Part shown: positions 10,139 to 26,617 of the stretch, in pieces
Layout: each line of letters begins with the position of its first letter
Position numbering within the stretch: the first letter of the stretch is position 1
Assembly: GCA_003254885.1 (NCBI GenBank)
Contig: QANT01002948.1
Span: 1 to 37,043 of the forward strand
Direction: 5' to 3'
DNA: 37,043 nt
DNA from: Purshia tridentata
Taxonomy: Eukaryota > Streptophyta > Magnoliopsida > Rosales > Rosaceae
Notes under the pieces: generated by a model
The model's database searches: none
What the model saw: the letters and a program-made list of their open reading frames with translations, nothing else
Told to the model about the DNA's origin: nothing
Made by a program: the position numbers and the translations under genes

Positions 10139-12620
10139 AGTCACGCCCCAAACTCGAGGATAAATATTTTAGTATTTCCCTAAATTCAGGATGTAATATT
10201 AACCACGTGTTAGAATTGTGACCAATAAAATAGATACACACTATGTTATCAAATAATAAATTAATTAATAATGCATGAATGCAATGCTAACTCTACCTTT
10301 ATTTACGTTAATTCATATAATAAAATAAACAGGCCTACACGTCCTATACCATACATTTTACCATTGTGGCCCAAGTATCCCATTATATGAATTAATATCC
10401 ATATTCATCCGATTTTCCCCTTTTTGTGAGTTATATTATTCTAATAGTTGGTTGCAAGTTGGCATACAACCATTAATGCACAATGGATCCCCTCAATACT
10501 AGCCCCTTACAACTATTGAACTAAATTTTAACAGCTGGTAGCCAGTTGGCATAGCCAAATAGTGTACAATGGACTCCCTCGATGTTGGCCCCTTAAAACA
10601 GTTAGACTCAACTACACAAAAGATTAGAAAACTAAAAAGAACAACACAGAGTCACTAGCATTGTTGCACACTACGGTGCTCGTGGTGGCAGTGGGCACTG
10701 GACCTGTAATTACATATTTCACAAATTGATCATTCAATGGTAAAAGCTGCTCGACCCCAATTAATACACAAAAATCCATATAGACACACCCAAAACACTA
10801 AACACCTTGGAATTAAGCTTCCGGGATTCAATTTGGGTGGACTAAGTTAAACTCGAAATGGGTATAAAACATACGAATTCAATTTCCAAAATTTTCAAAA
10901 AAGGGAGGACCAACCTTAAGGGAAATGAATCCTATGGTTAGGGGAGAAAATCACACCAAAAAGTTGATCGAAGCTTGGGATTGGCCAGAATTGGAAGAGG
11001 AAGACCGGCGGTGAGCTTGGGTTTTCCGAGCTGTTCTGCGTATGTGGAAGGCCTGGGCTACTCGAGGAAGGTATGGTGGCTCCAAGGGACCATGCCGGTG
11101 GCTATGAAAAGGCCAAAACCAACTGGGCGTGGTAATGCCATGCACGTGCTGGGAGAAGGAAGAGAGAGAAGAGAGAGATTAGGTAAGGGAGAGAGATAAA
11201 TGATAAAAATCAGAGAGAAGAGATAAATGTGTGGTTTTAATAAAAATTTAATTTTTTAAATTACAAATACGCCCTTCACTTTACACATATCTAACTTTCA
11301 AATGGTAGGTCCGATTCACGAAGGGTTTGTGTCTATGGACTTATGGACTTAACACCTTTACCACTGGCCAAAACTAGAAGGAAAAATCTATTAGAACAAA
11401 AAGTCAATCTTAGGTCAAGCCCAATTAAAAACATGAACTAAAAACTTGGCCCAATTTAAAACAAAATTTATAAACTTAACCCAAAATATTTGATCCTTCA
11501 ATTAAATTACCCAAACATTTAAATAAACCCCACAAATAAAACCCTTAATATGCGTTATGTCAAACCTCTTTGAAACGTTCCATAAAAGTCTAATTACGGA
11601 TTTGACACGTTAAACACAATCATGCTTGTTCATTATGGCTCAGTTACACAATTATTAATTGAAAACTGATAATTATCCTAATTCACTTCTAATCTTTCCG
11701 ACTGAGGTAAGGTATACCTCAATCAGAAATCCATTTGGGAGTCACTTCAGTATGAAACAATATTCCCTATCATGATCGGATTCACATTTTGAATCCTCAA
11801 AGCACCTTCAACCTATCCAAAATGATAGTCGACTCATTAACCATCTAAAATGGTTTTAAGAAGTCAGAGTGGTCAAAAACCAATGCAAAAACACCTCGAT
11901 AGCCACCACATGCGCATGGCGGTGAATTGTGTCCAAAATTTAATTTCTTTTTCTATAAAAACAAATTACACCAATTCATAGAGAACGATGAGAGAATCAA
12001 CTTTTATACCTAGGTTGATCCCAAAAAATGGCAGGAAGTGGCTGGAAAACATATAGACCTACTAGAATGCCCCGAGCTCCTCCTCTTTGATTCGCTGTCA
12101 TGGGTGATTGTCTTGGCAAGGGAAGGGTACCATGGCATTTGACATGATTAGGGGAAGCTATTATGGGTGGGGACGGTCGGAACGGTGTCGGAAATCTCAG
12201 ATCGCCAACGAGGTGGTTGGATGGATCTTAGGCTGATGTAAGTTGTCGTGGCCTGGATGGGTGATCGGATCCCATAGGGAGGTCGACCACACAAAGCCGA
12301 GTCCAACCCCAGTCGAATCATTGGAATTCGACGTCGGACGGTTGAGTTAAGGCCGGGTGGGGTCGGCAGAAACATGGGTGGGTTGTTCAGGCGGCATAGG
12401 TCTTTTAGATCTTTCCCAAAGAGGAAGGTCAGGTAAACTCTATTTATAGATCCAACTTTGAGTTATTTACGATTTTCCCACTTACTTTTAACACCATTAA
12501 TTTTGTCTACGTAACTCCATTTGCTATCCATTTTCGCCTACCCACTCATGCGCTACCCACTATGCCAAAATCATAATTTATAATGATACTTTTCAATTAA
12601 ATTCTTTTAAAAGTCTAGAT
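10139..12620. repeat. LTR-retrotransposon-like non-coding debris
   Basis: GAGTCACGCCCCAAACTCGA near 10138 resembles the TGTCACGCCCC start of many plant Ty3/gypsy LTRs. The region then has two GC-rich islands (about 10960-11200 and 12010-12420) separated by AT-rich sequence, each with short overlapping frames on both strands that look like no protein. An 87-bp direct duplication lies at about 10445-10618. I found no primer-binding site, polyprotein or second LTR, so a solo or fragmented LTR is the best guess. The stretch 12620-12928 shows nothing further. Confidence 0.3.
10445..10618. repeat. 87-bp diverged direct repeat
   Basis: Two diverged copies share AGTTGGCATA (10457 and 10544), ACAATGGAYYCCCTC and GGCCCCTTA phrases at an offset of 86-87 bp. 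Confidence 0.7.
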
Positions 12621-12928
12621 GTTTCCATTATGGGTATGTTCTTAAATAATGCACCAAAAATCATCATAACCTCAAATAAAATTCCATGGATCTCCAAACT
12701 ATTATTTTCATCTCCAAATAAATTAAGAAAAGCTTATCTAGGTCCCATAACTCAACTTTCCTTGTGTTTCTTAAGTCCACAACAATAAAAATGTAAATTT
12801 CTAGTGAAATTTGGGCCGAGTTGTTAGAAATGCGTTCGCATTTCTTGACCTGACTAACTATGAGCATTTAGCTTGAGAAATGATAGTGGAAGTTGGTTAG
12901 TCTCACATGGTTGTACCCCATTATATTC

Positions 12929-14022
12929 TTATTTTGCCCTACAAGTGCTGACTTCTATGTTTATTGGCTCATTGTTAGAGTCATCTTGAGGGTGCTCATC
13001 CTTCACGATCATATTGTACAATATTATGCGTGCATTTATTATATACCTAAGCTCTAGTGGATGCCACATAGGGATAAGTCATTTTATAATTTGCCACCGG
13101 GCTTTTAGAATCTCAAACGCCCCTTTCCATATCCTTCTAGTAGCCCTCTTGTCACTTTGCAAACAACTTTTACAGATCAGAAATATGACTGTGCAATGAA
13201 GTAATAATAGTAGCTCAATAAGAGTAGTTTTTGTATGCAAGACAGTATGAGATTGTGTATTGCATACCATTAATGGTGAATCTAATGTCGTGGTTATGGC
13301 CTGAAATATTAGCATCAAAGAAATGCAAAAAGTCCAGCACCATGATGTTGTTATTGGATCTAGGAAATCCAAAGTTTGCATGTCATATCCACAAGTCATA
13401 TGAGGGAATAACTTAAAGAATAATAGTGAAGACATAGTAATGCGCACGATAATGAGGTTGATCAGCCATTAGGCAATTTTTCTAGACCTAATGTATGCAA
13501 TCCAAGCTACAATTCATACTAGAAAATCCACTCGGGTTCCTTTTTTGCATAAGCTTTCTCATATCCGTCACAGTATGCTTGTAGAGATAATCATCATCAT
13601 AGATGTCTGAAATGGCCTTTAGGAACTTGTAGAAGGATGTTCGTATGGTGGTTTGGCTTATGGTCAGTTGCTCCGAGACCAGATCAAATGAAATGCCATA
13701 TGCTAAAACCTTCATGGCCGCTGTCAGCTTTTGATGAGGTGTGCAACTCTTTTTACCGATGGCGTCGGGTCTTGGACAAAAATTTTCATCATGGCCACAA
13801 ACATCTTCGAGAATCCTATTGAATAGCAGTATGTGCATGTGATATTGCCTGCAAGAAAGTCATAGTGTCCTCCAAAGAGGCGAGGATAAAGTAGCTCTCA
13901 ATGAGATGTTCATGGCCGACTTTCCTATTCTGGTGTGTGTATTGGCAATTAGAAGACATACCATTGTGCCTTTGACGTTTGACAGTGTTTTCATAAACTA
14001 TGGACATGAGCAAATACCCCAC
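12929..14022 (-). pseudogene. PIF/Harbinger transposase, inactivated
   Basis: Read on the minus strand, fragments in shifting frames spell the DDE nuclease of PIF/Harbinger transposons in the right order. About 14022-13820 is the divergent N-terminal part. About 13830-13490 has the AAMKVLAYGISFDLVSEQL and SLDCIH segments (first catalytic Asp). About 13400-13250 reads SYDLW, a stop, then FGFPRSNNNIMVLD. About 13140-13080 has the FEILKARW segment. About 13045-12929 has INARIILYNMIVKDEH and the final stop. The second catalytic Asp (normally SNND) is Asn, and the Glu normally before the AFG-type motif is Lys. With an in-frame stop and frameshifts as well, the gene cannot make an active transposase. 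An intact enzyme of this family would cut and paste with TIRs and a 3-bp target site, but no ends were located. Confidence 0.85.
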
Positions 14023-14629
14023 AAGCTCTCTCCCTTCATCTTCCCTTTCATAATTAGATTATGAAGACGAGAAGGAGAATACACATACATAGGCCACATG
14101 CTTATGTTGATGGATTCATATATTATCTTGAAAAGAAGTGAGCGTAAAGAATACCCCATATAATGGTATTTATAAAGAAGCCATATGAATTTGACATAGG
14201 GATTGAATGGTCCACATTCATTTGCTTTATGATGGTGTAGTCTTGTAGAACAAATCTGTCATACAGTAATGGTAGCATGCACTTGTCTTATCAACTGTTG
14301 TATGAAAAAAAAATTCATGCATAAATCTTATCGCAATAATGATGGGAATCCAATGTTGTGTGGGACACGCTAACTTTGCCTTCAAATTTTACTACATCAG
14401 ATAATTGAAATACAAACCTAGTTCAATTATACTAGAATACTTGAAATTTATCCTTAGTTATAGTTAACTAAAAAAGCGAACATCTTCTAAAGTAGAAACA
14501 TAACATGTCTTGGAAAACATAATCCATTGTGATATTCTAATTGTTAGGAAGGTACCCATGGTGTAATTGATTAAGGTTGGAAAGATCTGGGCAGTAGTCT
14601 AATGTTGTGAACAACAAGCTTTGGCTGCG

Positions 14630-15530
14630 AGATTTGGTTATCCTACATCTCCCACCTTGCCTTGACATCAACTTGTTTACTCTCCCAATACCTCTGTTGC
14701 ACGTCATTAATCTTGGAGAGGTTTTGGCTCATAATAAATTACTTTTCTTGTTCTTGTTCCCTATCAAGTCTCAACCTCTCTCTTGCTTCCCTGGCATACT
14801 CTTTGTCTTCCCTCATTTGTATATGAAGCTTTGCATTGTCATTGTACTTGCTAATCTTCTCATAAATGAGATTTTGATGGGATTCAGCTGCCTTGGCCTA
14901 TTTTGAATAGTTTGTCCTACTGGCCTTGGCCTTGAGAGATCTATTGGCTGAAATGGTGGTGGCTTGTGATCTACGCCAAGTGGTATACTTGGACTGACAT
15001 TGTCACTCTCAGGAGTGTCGAAATTGTCAATGGCAATCTCGAGTCACCCACTCAGGTTTGAGTGTTTATCATTGCATATTTAGCACTTTCATGTAAATCA
15101 TCCCAAATATGTGGAAAATCAAACTTTTTTCTGGTCTTATCCTTATAAAACCCAAGTGCATCTGCAAACTACAAATATGAAATTAGATAAATATGCAATT
15201 GAAAAAAAGCAAGCAAATAAACATATTTCCATACAATTAAATAAAATAAGGCAAAAAAATAATAACTAACAATGTTACTCACATTAGCACCGCTTTGGTG
15301 CATTTGTTCTTACTCCATCAATGAACCATAGAACTTGGTGCAAGCCTAAGCTATGATCATCCATCTTATTCCAAAGGGAATCTCTTTTGAGATAGGTACT
15401 AAGACATGCCTCAGGACTCCTCTCTAATCAAGCTTTCACTAGAGCTTAATCTTTATTTTATCCCCAACAATTTCCTCTCGGTCTCACCATGATGAAACTA
15501 AACTTTTTTGTGTAATTTTGGTGTCAAAAC
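14630..15530 (-). pseudogene. PIF/Harbinger ORF1 (NAM/Myb-like) protein, inactivated
   Basis: On the minus strand upstream of the transposase, broken frames encode a protein like the second gene of PIF/Harbinger elements, a Myb/SANT-type or NAM-associated DNA-binding partner. ALVKA, a stop, then LERSPEACLSTYLKRDSLWN is at about 15450-15370. FYKDKTRKKFDFPHIWDDLH is at about 15160-15100. RPRPVGQT followed in another frame by AKAAESHQNLIYEKIS, then a charged coiled-coil stretch (MREDKEYAREARERLRLDRE), is at about 14940-14750. Several stops and at least two frameshifts are present. Order and strand relative to the transposase fit one decayed autonomous element. Assignment comes from motif resemblance by eye. 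Confidence 0.65.
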
Positions 15531-15571
15531 TTGATGTTTGTGAGAAAGAACTATGGATGGTGAGTGATATA

Positions 15572-15591
15572 TATATATATATATATATAAA
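15572..15591. repeat. (AT)n microsatellite
   Basis: About ten TA units. It lies just beyond the PIF/Harbinger ORF1 remnant. Confidence 0.9.
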
Positions 15592-16254
15592 ATTTTGGGG
15601 ATTATAGCCGTTGGAAATTTTATGAAAATTTAAGAAATTTTCTAGAATTTTTTGTGATTTTCTAGGTTTTTTTTCGTATTTTTCTGATTTTTAAATACAA
15701 TAATATGTAATTTTTTTTTATAAAAAAACTAATCGTTGCAACCCATCCATAGTCATCGATCAAGCAAAGGTTAGGAAATCTGGGTCACCAGTTGGTTGCA
15801 CGCGCGAGGAGGTTGTTTGGGCCGACAACTTGAAAACATGCAAGCCCGTTTGTAGACTGGTGTTAGTGCCCAACTTGTCATTTCTCTCTCTTGGTGCAGT
15901 TCGCATAAGTGGGCCCAAAGGAAAATGGCATCAATTTGGGTTACATTTTGCCATTTAGGGGAAAATGGCTTGCAAACTCTAGCCTATAGTGAGTGTCTGC
16001 TAGCCAATAATACAAAACTAACAACACTAAATAAGAACGAGAGAAATCTAAGCTAACAAATTAATATGATGTTATGAGAAATCTACCTTACCTTAGGGTG
16101 GGGAGATTTATGTTTTCTTTCATATTTATTTTTTACAAAATTTAAAATTGTATTATTGGACACATGATACTTTTTTTTTTTTGAAGACTATAGTAAAAGG
16201 TTAGCTTCAATATGTTGAAAAAAGGCTGGATTAGGAGAGGATCAAAATATACAT

Positions 16255-17110
16255 AATACAACTAGATAACCGTTCCAAAACCTCGATACCGTACCGACAG
16301 TAGTCGGTAACTGATAACTTCAATACCGGTCGAATAGGGGCGGGTCGGAGTGGTATTGAGCCTTCCGACAACAACACCAACAACCAAAATTACCAAATTA
16401 AAGAAAGAGAGACATATCAACATCAACCCCAAAATTACCAAATCAAAATCTGAAACCAAAGAGAGATAGATCAACATCATCCCCAAATTACCAAATCTAA
16501 ATCTAAATTCACCAAAATCTGAAAACTTGGGGTTTCAAAAACCCAAAAACCTTGCCTTTATTCCGGAAAGAGGGAGGAGAAGCAACAATGGTTTAAGGGT
16601 TGAGTTCATGATGGTGGTGGGAGTTTGAGATGGTGGTGGTGGTTGGAATCGCACAGAGAGAGAGATAGTGTGTTGCACATCTGTAGGATGGAATCGAATG
16701 AGGACCATAAGGTTGGGTGGCTGAGTTTTCTTGGGCTTGACTACACAAAAACACAAGATAAAAGGCCCAAACATTAAAATACAAGAAGGCAGTCCAAAAA
16801 ACCCAAGACAAAGGTCCAAAAAAAAAAACCTANAAAAAAAAAAAAAACCTAGAAACTAGATCGGAAATAGAAGAAGAAGAACTGGTTTCTGCAATCTGAA
16901 AACCAGAGAAGAAGAAGAAGAGAAGAAGAAAAGGAGGAGAAGAAGTGCTGGTACAGATTGATATACTAACGATATTGATATACCCATACCATGTTCGATG
17001 TTGTTTTCAACCAGTACGGTGCAGTATCTGCTTCGATTCAAAAAATGTAAAAAAAATATTGTATTGATCGATATGGTATCTATATGGTATCAGTATTTTT
17101 CTGAAAATTG
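16255..17110. repeat. GGTAC/ATACCG-rich MITE-like remnant
   Basis: Phrases CGATACCGTACCGACAG and AATACCGGTCGAATAGGGGC near 16280-16340, and CAGTACGGTGCAGTATC and CGATATGGTATC near 17010-17080, recall the CGGTATGG-type hAT-like fragment at 450-656. Between them lie a GGTGGTGG stretch and a GAA-rich run (about 16867-16950). An N sits at 16833 next to an A-run. No termini are clear, so the class is uncertain. 15600-16250 holds nothing I can name. Confidence 0.35.
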
Positions 17111-19200
17111 GGAAAATAACTCAGCCCTAAATATAACTATTTTTACTAAATATATTGAAGGTAGTATTCTGTTAGGTTCAACATTTGTATTGACAATTTC
17201 CTTAATAAAACAGCTTGTAATCATTTTATATTTGAACCTCACACAAGCTCAAGATTAAGTTAGAACCATTTGAGTGTGCAATGAAGACTACACAACTAGT
17301 TTTACATCTCATGTGCCTAACGTAATATCCATGTTATGCATTTCACGTAACATCACATTTTTACAGAATAGTGCATGTTTTGACTAGTCTATGACATATC
17401 ATACTCTACTCTTTTTTGGCACGGGCGCTGCACATACTATCTTATATATTTAAGTGATCCCACGTGAGAGTCTTTTATGTGGGTCACTCTTCTACATGGG
17501 TATTTGCACATGTTTGATTTTCTGACTTATTATGATTGGGCTTTTACTCTTCTCACTTATTCTCTAGCCCACATCATTTTTAATGGGTATTCATTTTGCA
17601 CTATTCATCATCTTCTCTAACTTTTTTCTGAAAATGGAAACTTTCTCAAAATATCTCAGCCCATTTCACTTACGAATCTTTGGATACCTTTTGGCATATT
17701 CAGCTGTGAGTTGTCCTGAAAGTTTGTTAAGACTTGAGCCTATCATTGGCTGCCATGTGGAATGGTGTGGGTGTGCGTGTGTGGCTGCTGATATAGGGTA
17801 CGGGCAGCCCCTTTTCATTCTCTTTGTCTTTCACATTTTTGGAATGTTTTTGAGCAGCTTTTGAGCTGAGTTTTTTAGAGATCAAATGGGTATTTTATTT
17901 TTCAAGAGTTGATTCTTTGAAATTTTTCTTGTGTTCATCTCTTGATTTGTTTTATCTAAAAATTAAATGGATTTTGTAGCATAAACACACCACTCTAGTT
18001 TTTAGATTTAGGTTTGTATTGGCTTCTTCAAATCTTGTTTGGTTGAAGGAGTTGATCTTGTTAACCCAAAGTATTGTATATTACTTTTATATCTAAAATC
18101 CACAAGTAAGCTGCAAATGGGTGCTACGAGTTGATGAGTTAAAGGATGAGCTGCCAGCGACGCAATTGACTTTAAGCTTGTTGGTTGATGGTTGCACAAA
18201 GTGGGTATGCTAGCTGCTATTTAGCTTTAGAGTAGGTAAATGAGCTTGTGTGCTAATATAGACTTTGTATTGAATCTCAATATATTGGATTGCCCGGTCA
18301 GCAGATAAGACCCCCAGTTTTTTAACCCTTTGAGGTTTTTCTGGGTGAACAACTTATGTGTTTCCTCCTTGTGATTGCTGAGTTTATTTGCCATTTGTAT
18401 AACTTGTGTTTAACTCTTCGTCATATGCTATCAGACCTTGTTTATGGGTTAATAATATTGCAACTGATGAACTGAATCTAATCTAGCATCACACACCTCA
18501 CTCTAGTTGTGTCTAGTACTGGGATGCCTATTTTGATGGATCCTTGAGTGCCTAGGTTGTCACTTCTCACTTGAATATTTGAAATACTTGCTGGTTGTGT
18601 TTCTTGGGTTGTGCATCTGTCATGCAGACTTAAATGTGTTTGATTGGTTCAGTCTTGTCAAATAGTTTTAAAATTGGGTCTGATCACTTATCGTTGTTTT
18701 ACTTAGGTGTTTTAGGGTATTAAAACACTTTATACCAAACTTCATATTCTTTTAGCCGCCACAACTAATTTTAGTCTGATTGGGTAAACCCATGTTAAAA
18801 CTAAAATAAACTAACAATGATTTAATTTGGAAAAACAAAAACTAATTGCTTAAAAAACAAAAAATGATTACTTTTTGATTTTATGAAGTGAAAAATTAGC
18901 AATTATGTGAAAGTGTAGTTGTTGGATCAGTTGAAATGATCGTAGAATTTGTTCCTCGAGACTAAAGTTCGATTTCCACTCTTTTAAAGAAAAAAAAATG
19001 AAGATATAATTTGTGATTAGTTGTTCCTCATACACAGGTTGGTACAACATAATTTCTGTCGAAATTTAAAATTTCTCGAAATTTTCGTCGAAAATTTCCA
19101 CAAAACCGAAATTTAACTCCTTGGTACAACCCAGTCTAAACTTTCTTTTATCACCTGTCTTTGGCCTTTAATTTTTCTATTTATTTTTTTCAATTGACAA
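17110..19200. other. Gene-free intergenic stretch
   Basis: No reading frame, splice-compatible exon chain, RNA gene or repeat with recognisable ends was found. The longest frame (17583-17864) lacks any recognisable motif. Confidence 0.45.
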
Positions 19201-19339
19201 AAAAAAAATTTACTATTTTAATATATATTTTGTTGAAGTTTGTGTGTAACTGACCCAACGGTAGGTCGGTAACAAAGAAAAATCACCAAAACAAAAAAAC
19301 AAAAGGAAACCTGTAATTGCAAATGTTAGCTGGATATTT

Positions 19340-19400
19340 TGGGAAGAGAAAAAAAAGAAAAAGAAAAAGAAAAAAGAAAAAGGAAAAGAAGAAAGAGAAG
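19340..19400 (+). promoter_or_regulatory. Purine-rich (AAAAAG)n tract upstream of CPK gene
   Basis: A run of A and G with repeated AAAAAGA/AAAAGAA units lies about 640-700 bp before the kinase start codon. It may be part of the promoter or the start of the leader. No convincing TATA box was located. Confidence 0.4.
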
Positions 19401-19539
19401 GTTTGTTTTCTGTTTCTTTTGATGGTTGACTACCAAACAAAAGAAAAAGAAAATTTTGGATTTAAAGAGAGAAACAAGAAAAGAAGAGAAGGATTGATTG
19501 AAGGGAGGGATTAAGAGAGAGAAACAAAAGCCTCTGTGA

Positions 19540-20037
19540 CAGAGCTTTGACTCTCTCTCTGCAAATCCATGGCGTTTTCACACCTTCACATCACATTTTC
19601 TCTTTCTTCTCCTTCCCAAATCCCTCATTTCTTGCTTTAAGGTCGAGAGCGCGCTCTCTCTTTCTCTTTCTCTCTCTCTCTCTGTCATCTTCAAATTTCA
19701 TCTGGGCCTTCTTGAAAATCACGTCCCTGTTCCCTGAAATTCACCAAATCTTAAAAAACCACAGGTGGGTTTTATTGTTCTCCAACATTTTGATCTTTAG
19801 GTTCATTGGAAATTAAATAAGAAAGAAATTTATACAAAATCAAAGATTTGTGGTTTGTTTCTAAATATGCTCTCTGCCAAAATCTTGGAGCTGCAATGTT
19901 ATGGAGCTCAAATTTTGGATTTCTAATAAATTTTTCTTTTTCTGTTCAGATTCGGATTTATTGACCTTTTGCTCAATTGTGTTTTCCTGAATTCTCAAGA
20001 AAAGCTGGGAAATTGTGAAACATAGAGGCTCTGAATC
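19540..20037 (+). promoter_or_regulatory. Probable CPK 5' leader with intron
   Basis: The region is pyrimidine-rich, with CT runs at 19549-19560 and 19655-19685, typical of plant leaders and of GAGA/CT sites bound by BPC-type factors. CACAG|GTGGGT at 19764/19765 and TTTTTCTGTTCAG| at 19949 make a plausible 185-bp leader intron. The kinase ATG follows 88 bases after the acceptor. Transcription start is not determined. Confidence 0.5.
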
Positions 20038-23662
<3,625 letters not shown>

Positions 23663-24020
23663 ACCAAAAAATTTTATTTTATTTTTACTTTAACCACCAT
23701 TATTTGAAATGAAATGATGTTTAAAAGTTGAAGTCCTTTGTTTTCTGTCTTATGAATTCTTCTTTTCTTTTCTTTTTCATTCTTTAACTTTTTCTCAAGT
23801 AACCTTGTAATATGCAGGATCGGAGTGAGGGTCTTAGCGTCTTTTTAAATAGCTGTGTTTAAGATTTGTTTGTTTTGAAATAGTTGCAAGAAAAAGAAAA
23901 AAAGAAAGAAAAAGAAATGAAACATTAGTCTTAGAGAGGGAAGTTGGTGAGATTTATGTTTGTCAACCTCAATATGTGGCTGTAAATATGTCAATTAAGG
24001 GCCACAGGCCTTTTCCACTA
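23663..24020 (+). other. CPK 3' flank/UTR
   Basis: Directly after the stop the sequence is T-rich, with TTCTTTTCTTTTC runs and no reading frame. It probably contains the 3' untranslated region; the cleavage site is not clear. Confidence 0.4.
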
Positions 24021-26200
24021 GAAAAGATTGTCCATCTAATTGCTTGCGTGTGCTGTTTGAAGACAGTTCATGCCACTTGATACTCTTCTGTAGTCTCATT
24101 ATCCCTCTACTTCTGGATTTGAAGACAAAAGGAAAGAATCGAAAGCTTAAGCTTGGTTTGTTTTACTTATTACGCATATATATATATATATATATGTACA
24201 TGATTAGAAGCTTTATGGTGTTGATTTTTGGTACCATTATGCTTATTTGAACACTTGCTGAAGAACATGTTTTATATTGGAAAATCTACTCCTGGTTTGT
24301 TTGATTTATAATGGTAGCAAATATAGTAGCATGATGACCAAAACTCAGCTGCCAATTTTATTTTGAAATGGGTGTTTGATATAAAAGCTTCCTGTCTCGT
24401 TTTGCATCAACTCTTCATCAGCTCTGCTACTTCTTCCTTGCCAAGCTGCAATGTGTCGAATATATATGATCACAGGAAGAGATGCTACTCTCAAACTGTC
24501 CCTATCTCCCTCTTTTCTCCCATTAGTCTTTGATTGATTAAAAGATTTAAATTGTATAAATACATTAAAGAAATCCATCACTGCCAATTTGCTTTCCACC
24601 TCACCATGTTAAGTGGCAAGACCACCCACTAAAAATTTGTAGTGATCAATTGTTTATAAATTTTCATTTATAATCTATGTTTTCAATTATCAATTTTACT
24701 TTTTATAGTAACAATTAGACTATGTCAAACTCTATATAGTATTTTGCAAAAGCCAATCACAAAAGTACATCAGTTTTGTCAAAGCCAATATGGAATTTTG
24801 TTACAAGAATCTGCATAAATCTTAATCGTATTAGAATATACTAGTTACATGGCCTCAGCTCTCTTTCCATGGGCTTTACTTCGTGTATGACTGATGTGTT
24901 GGGAGGGGGTGGCTCGTCTTGTAAGCCTTTAATATCCATGGCATCATAGAGTTTTGGTCCTTGAGTTATTTCCCTTCTTCACTTAATTTATCAAAACCCT
25001 CAAATTATTGGGATATGCATAGTATTAGAATTTAGGATATTAACTCTCACTTATTGCAGTCGTTAAATAAAATGACTTGTTTTTATATATTATCTCTAGC
25101 CACATGAAGAAAATTAAGCAAAAAGAACTCATTGTGGTTTAAGGTAATAATAGGCACATCTTATGACAGCTTTGTGAGTGCTAAATTCTTTGGCATATCA
25201 GAAGGATTGAGACACTACTTCTTAAATAAAGTCTTAATTGCCTATGAAGGAACTCATGAACATATTAATCTTATGCTGTAGGTGGTCCTAACTATTACCT
25301 ATAGATATATTGTGAATCAGTCTTCTTCTGAATTTTAATTAGCTTTAAGGAATGGTTCTAAACTGTTTCACTCACTGCAAATTTACTCTCTCATCAAGAA
25401 CTAGAAAACACTAGAAATTTTGCTCATGCAATGCTGCGGGTGTTGAAAGCTTATAAAATTTAAAGAAGATTTATAAAATTTTAATAGAAGACATAAATTT
25501 GAAAGAAAAGATGAGACTTTCTACATATATATTGAAATGTAAATATGTTTGTAAATATTGACATCCATGTTTGTTACCAAGCTTAAATTATAAAATGTGA
25601 ATTGTATCTTCATAAACCAAACAACATTCAAAAAAATATTAAAAGACTGGGTGCAACAATTGTCTGTCATAGTAATCAAAAGATAGTATTCAACTGCTCA
25701 TTGTTCAAAAGAAATTTGGATGGGTGTTTACAGGTGGGTTAATGAGTTTTGGGGGGTTTAGTCTTGATTGTTGCTGGGTTTGCATCTGCTTGGGTATCTT
25801 CTGTAGGGGATATCTTCTTTTCTTTGTTTTTTGGAACATGGGGCTTTTCCTCTATGTTGTGTAGGGGGCTTCTCTTCTCTCCTCTTCTCTTCTCTTTTGC
25901 TGGATATTTGGAAAATATTACTTGTTAGTTTGAGACCACGTAAACTAAAAGTGTAGAGATATTGTTTAATGTGTAGGAAACAATAACTTGAATGTAAAAA
26001 TTGGATTGTGTAAGATTGATAACATGGAAGAAAAGGCTGGCAAAATTGTCTTTACCAATTTAAGCCATTTAAAGAGAGGAAAATTTCTAATCATTTCAAA
26101 GTAGCTTAATATAAGAATGAGCTTGATTTCAAAATGTCATGACATTGTAGCGAAAGAAGCAAGCCACTCCCAATGGCAAGACATAGAAAAAAAAAGGAAA
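24021..26200. other. Gene-free intergenic stretch
   Basis: Only short frames without recognisable motifs occur. A TA microsatellite lies at about 24175-24195. A GT-rich patch at 25730-25880 has a faint resemblance to retroelement 3' ends but nothing decisive. Confidence 0.45.
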
Positions 26201-26209
26201 AAATATTGN

Positions 26210-26248
<39 letters not shown>
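26210..26248 (+). repeat. Long poly-A run beside an N
   Basis: Nearly forty A residues follow an ambiguous base at 26209. It could be a SINE/LINE or retrogene tail, but no element body is recognisable upstream and no flanking duplication was seen. Confidence 0.8.
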
Positions 26249-26250
<2 letters not shown>

Positions 26251-26617
26251 AAGGTTAAAATGGATTTGGCAAAATGGACCTGAAAAGTAATTTTGTGGCC
26301 TGAAAAGTGATTTTGTGACCTGAGAGTGATAGTAATATGTGCTGAAGCTACAGTGGTGCTGAGAGTAATATGGTTGTACTTGATTAAAATAAGCCTAATT
26401 TAGATTAAGTGATGATTGATAGAATTTGACATAAATAATTAAAAGTGTTTATAAGTTATAAAAGTAATTTTAAATAGTTAAATAAGTTATAATAACACTT
26501 TTAAATGGGTTATAAAAGCTCGTTTAAATAAAAGTCTTTAAAAATGTTTTACACGAAACACTTAGAATTTTTATAAAAATTTGAATGTTTTTTTCAACAA
26601 GGCACAACTGAGCACAA

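Noticed and set aside
10951..11199. Overlapping reading frames on both strands
   Set aside because: Frames are open on both strands because of high GC; composition is odd and no domain is visible, so they are probably repeat sequence.
12148..12375. Reverse-strand frame of 75 codons
   Set aside because: No motif, lies in a GC-rich repeat island, and has no splice-compatible partner exons.
17583..17864. Frame of 93 codons with a hydrophobic stretch
   Set aside because: T-rich sequence produces hydrophobic codons by chance; no family resemblance and no neighbouring exons.
26161..26248. SINE ending in poly-A
   Set aside because: No A/B-box promoter body and no flanking direct repeat could be recognised; only the A-run is certain.
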